Source of the DNA: JAUUZT01 sp964654015
GTDB taxonomy: Bacteria; Chloroflexota; Dehalococcoidia; GIF9; AB-539-J10
Assembly: GCA_964654015.1 (NCBI GenBank)
Contig: CAZZHQ010000057.1
Span: 1-14,430, forward strand
Reading direction: 5' to 3'
Length of the DNA stretch: 14,430 nucleotides
Numbering within the stretch: the first letter of the stretch is position 1; each line of letters starts with the position of its first letter. The notes under the pieces were generated by a model that searched no databases, was not told where the DNA came from, and worked only from the letters and a program-made list of their open reading frames with translations. Positions 14,316 through 14,430 of the stretch are shown piece after piece. The position numbers and the translations under genes were made by a program.

Positions 14316-14429
14316 CTATAATTGTACATATACGTACTTTTGCTCATAGTAGTTTATGGTATTACAAATGTCAACAGCTTGTGCTGGCTGACCACATAGG
14401 TAACACTGGACTGTGGATTTTAGCAAGTT
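14316..14429 (-). CDS. Possible 3' end of a truncated leftward gene
   Basis: From the window edge, one minus-strand frame stays open for 37 codons and ends at TAG (14318-14316). It includes QCYLCGQPAQAVDIC, in which a C-x-x-C and a further Cys suggest a small zinc-ribbon-like tail. An open frame of this length can occur by chance, and a hairpin (GTCA-a-CAGC / GCTG-gc-TGAC, 14370-14392) lies inside it, which argues against coding. Very uncertain. Confidence 0.15.
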   Translation of the reverse strand, partial: NLLKSTVQCYLCGQPAQAVDICNTINYYEQKYVYVQL

Positions 14430-14430
14430 C

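Noticed and set aside
14370..14392. Hairpin GTCA-a-CAGC-ttgt-GCTG-gc-TGAC near the right edge
   Set aside because: It could be the terminator of a gene beyond the window, but the following leftward tract (ATTTGT) is a poor U-run and the gene it would end cannot be seen.

Overview
The window looks like a chromosomal segment of an anaerobic or microaerophilic bacterium, most plausibly an uncultured Chloroflexota (Dehalococcoidia-like). This placement is inference from gene content: a TRAP uptake operon with a lipoprotein binding subunit on an Ala/Pro/Thr-rich linker, a two-gene corrinoid/UroD-type methyltransferase unit, a LarA-like nickel enzyme, a small orphan DsrE protein, and a polyprenol-phosphate-mannose synthase next to a PMT-type glycosyltransferase. 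No rRNA or tRNA gene, CRISPR array or transposase was found.

Layout. Positions 1-53 hold the first codons of a leftward gene, probably an MBL-fold hydrolase. A rightward two-TM potassium channel (180-1010) lacks an RCK domain and carries an unrecognised helical C-terminus. A rightward lipoate/octanoate transferase (1288-2100) follows, behind a promoter that predicts an almost leaderless mRNA. Leftward genes come next: a DsrE-family protein (2217-2555), then a PMT-like mannosyltransferase (2702-3901) overlapping the end of a GT2-GtrA polyprenol-phosphate glycosyltransferase (3892-4968). About 860 bases of AT-rich DNA without a convincing gene lead to an isolated rightward regulator (5833-6864) that joins an XRE helix-turn-helix, a cysteine-rich middle and an ImmA/IrrE zinc protease. 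Just beyond it, on the other strand, is a 27-codon stub that resembles the start of an Hsp20 protein.

The right half is all leftward. In order of transcription it runs: a secreted PsbP-like protein (14172-13498), dctP, dctQ, dctM (13404-10361), then a LarA-like enzyme (10299-8998), closed by a strong hairpin terminator at 8910-8957. Behind that terminator a separate unit encodes a corrinoid-binding protein (8822-8157) and a UroD-family methyltransferase (8155-7016), one base apart.

Working model. The TRAP system imports a small carboxylate. Its binding protein has a GP-N motif after a conserved acidic residue, reminiscent of the TakP/lactate-binding group. The LarA homologue keeps its nickel-pincer catalytic residues and would racemise or epimerise a 2-hydroxy acid. 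The corrinoid/UroD pair would move a methyl group, perhaps from a methylated compound. A common substrate for the two units is speculation. The DPM/PMT pair could mannosylate Thr/Pro-rich envelope proteins such as the dctP linker.
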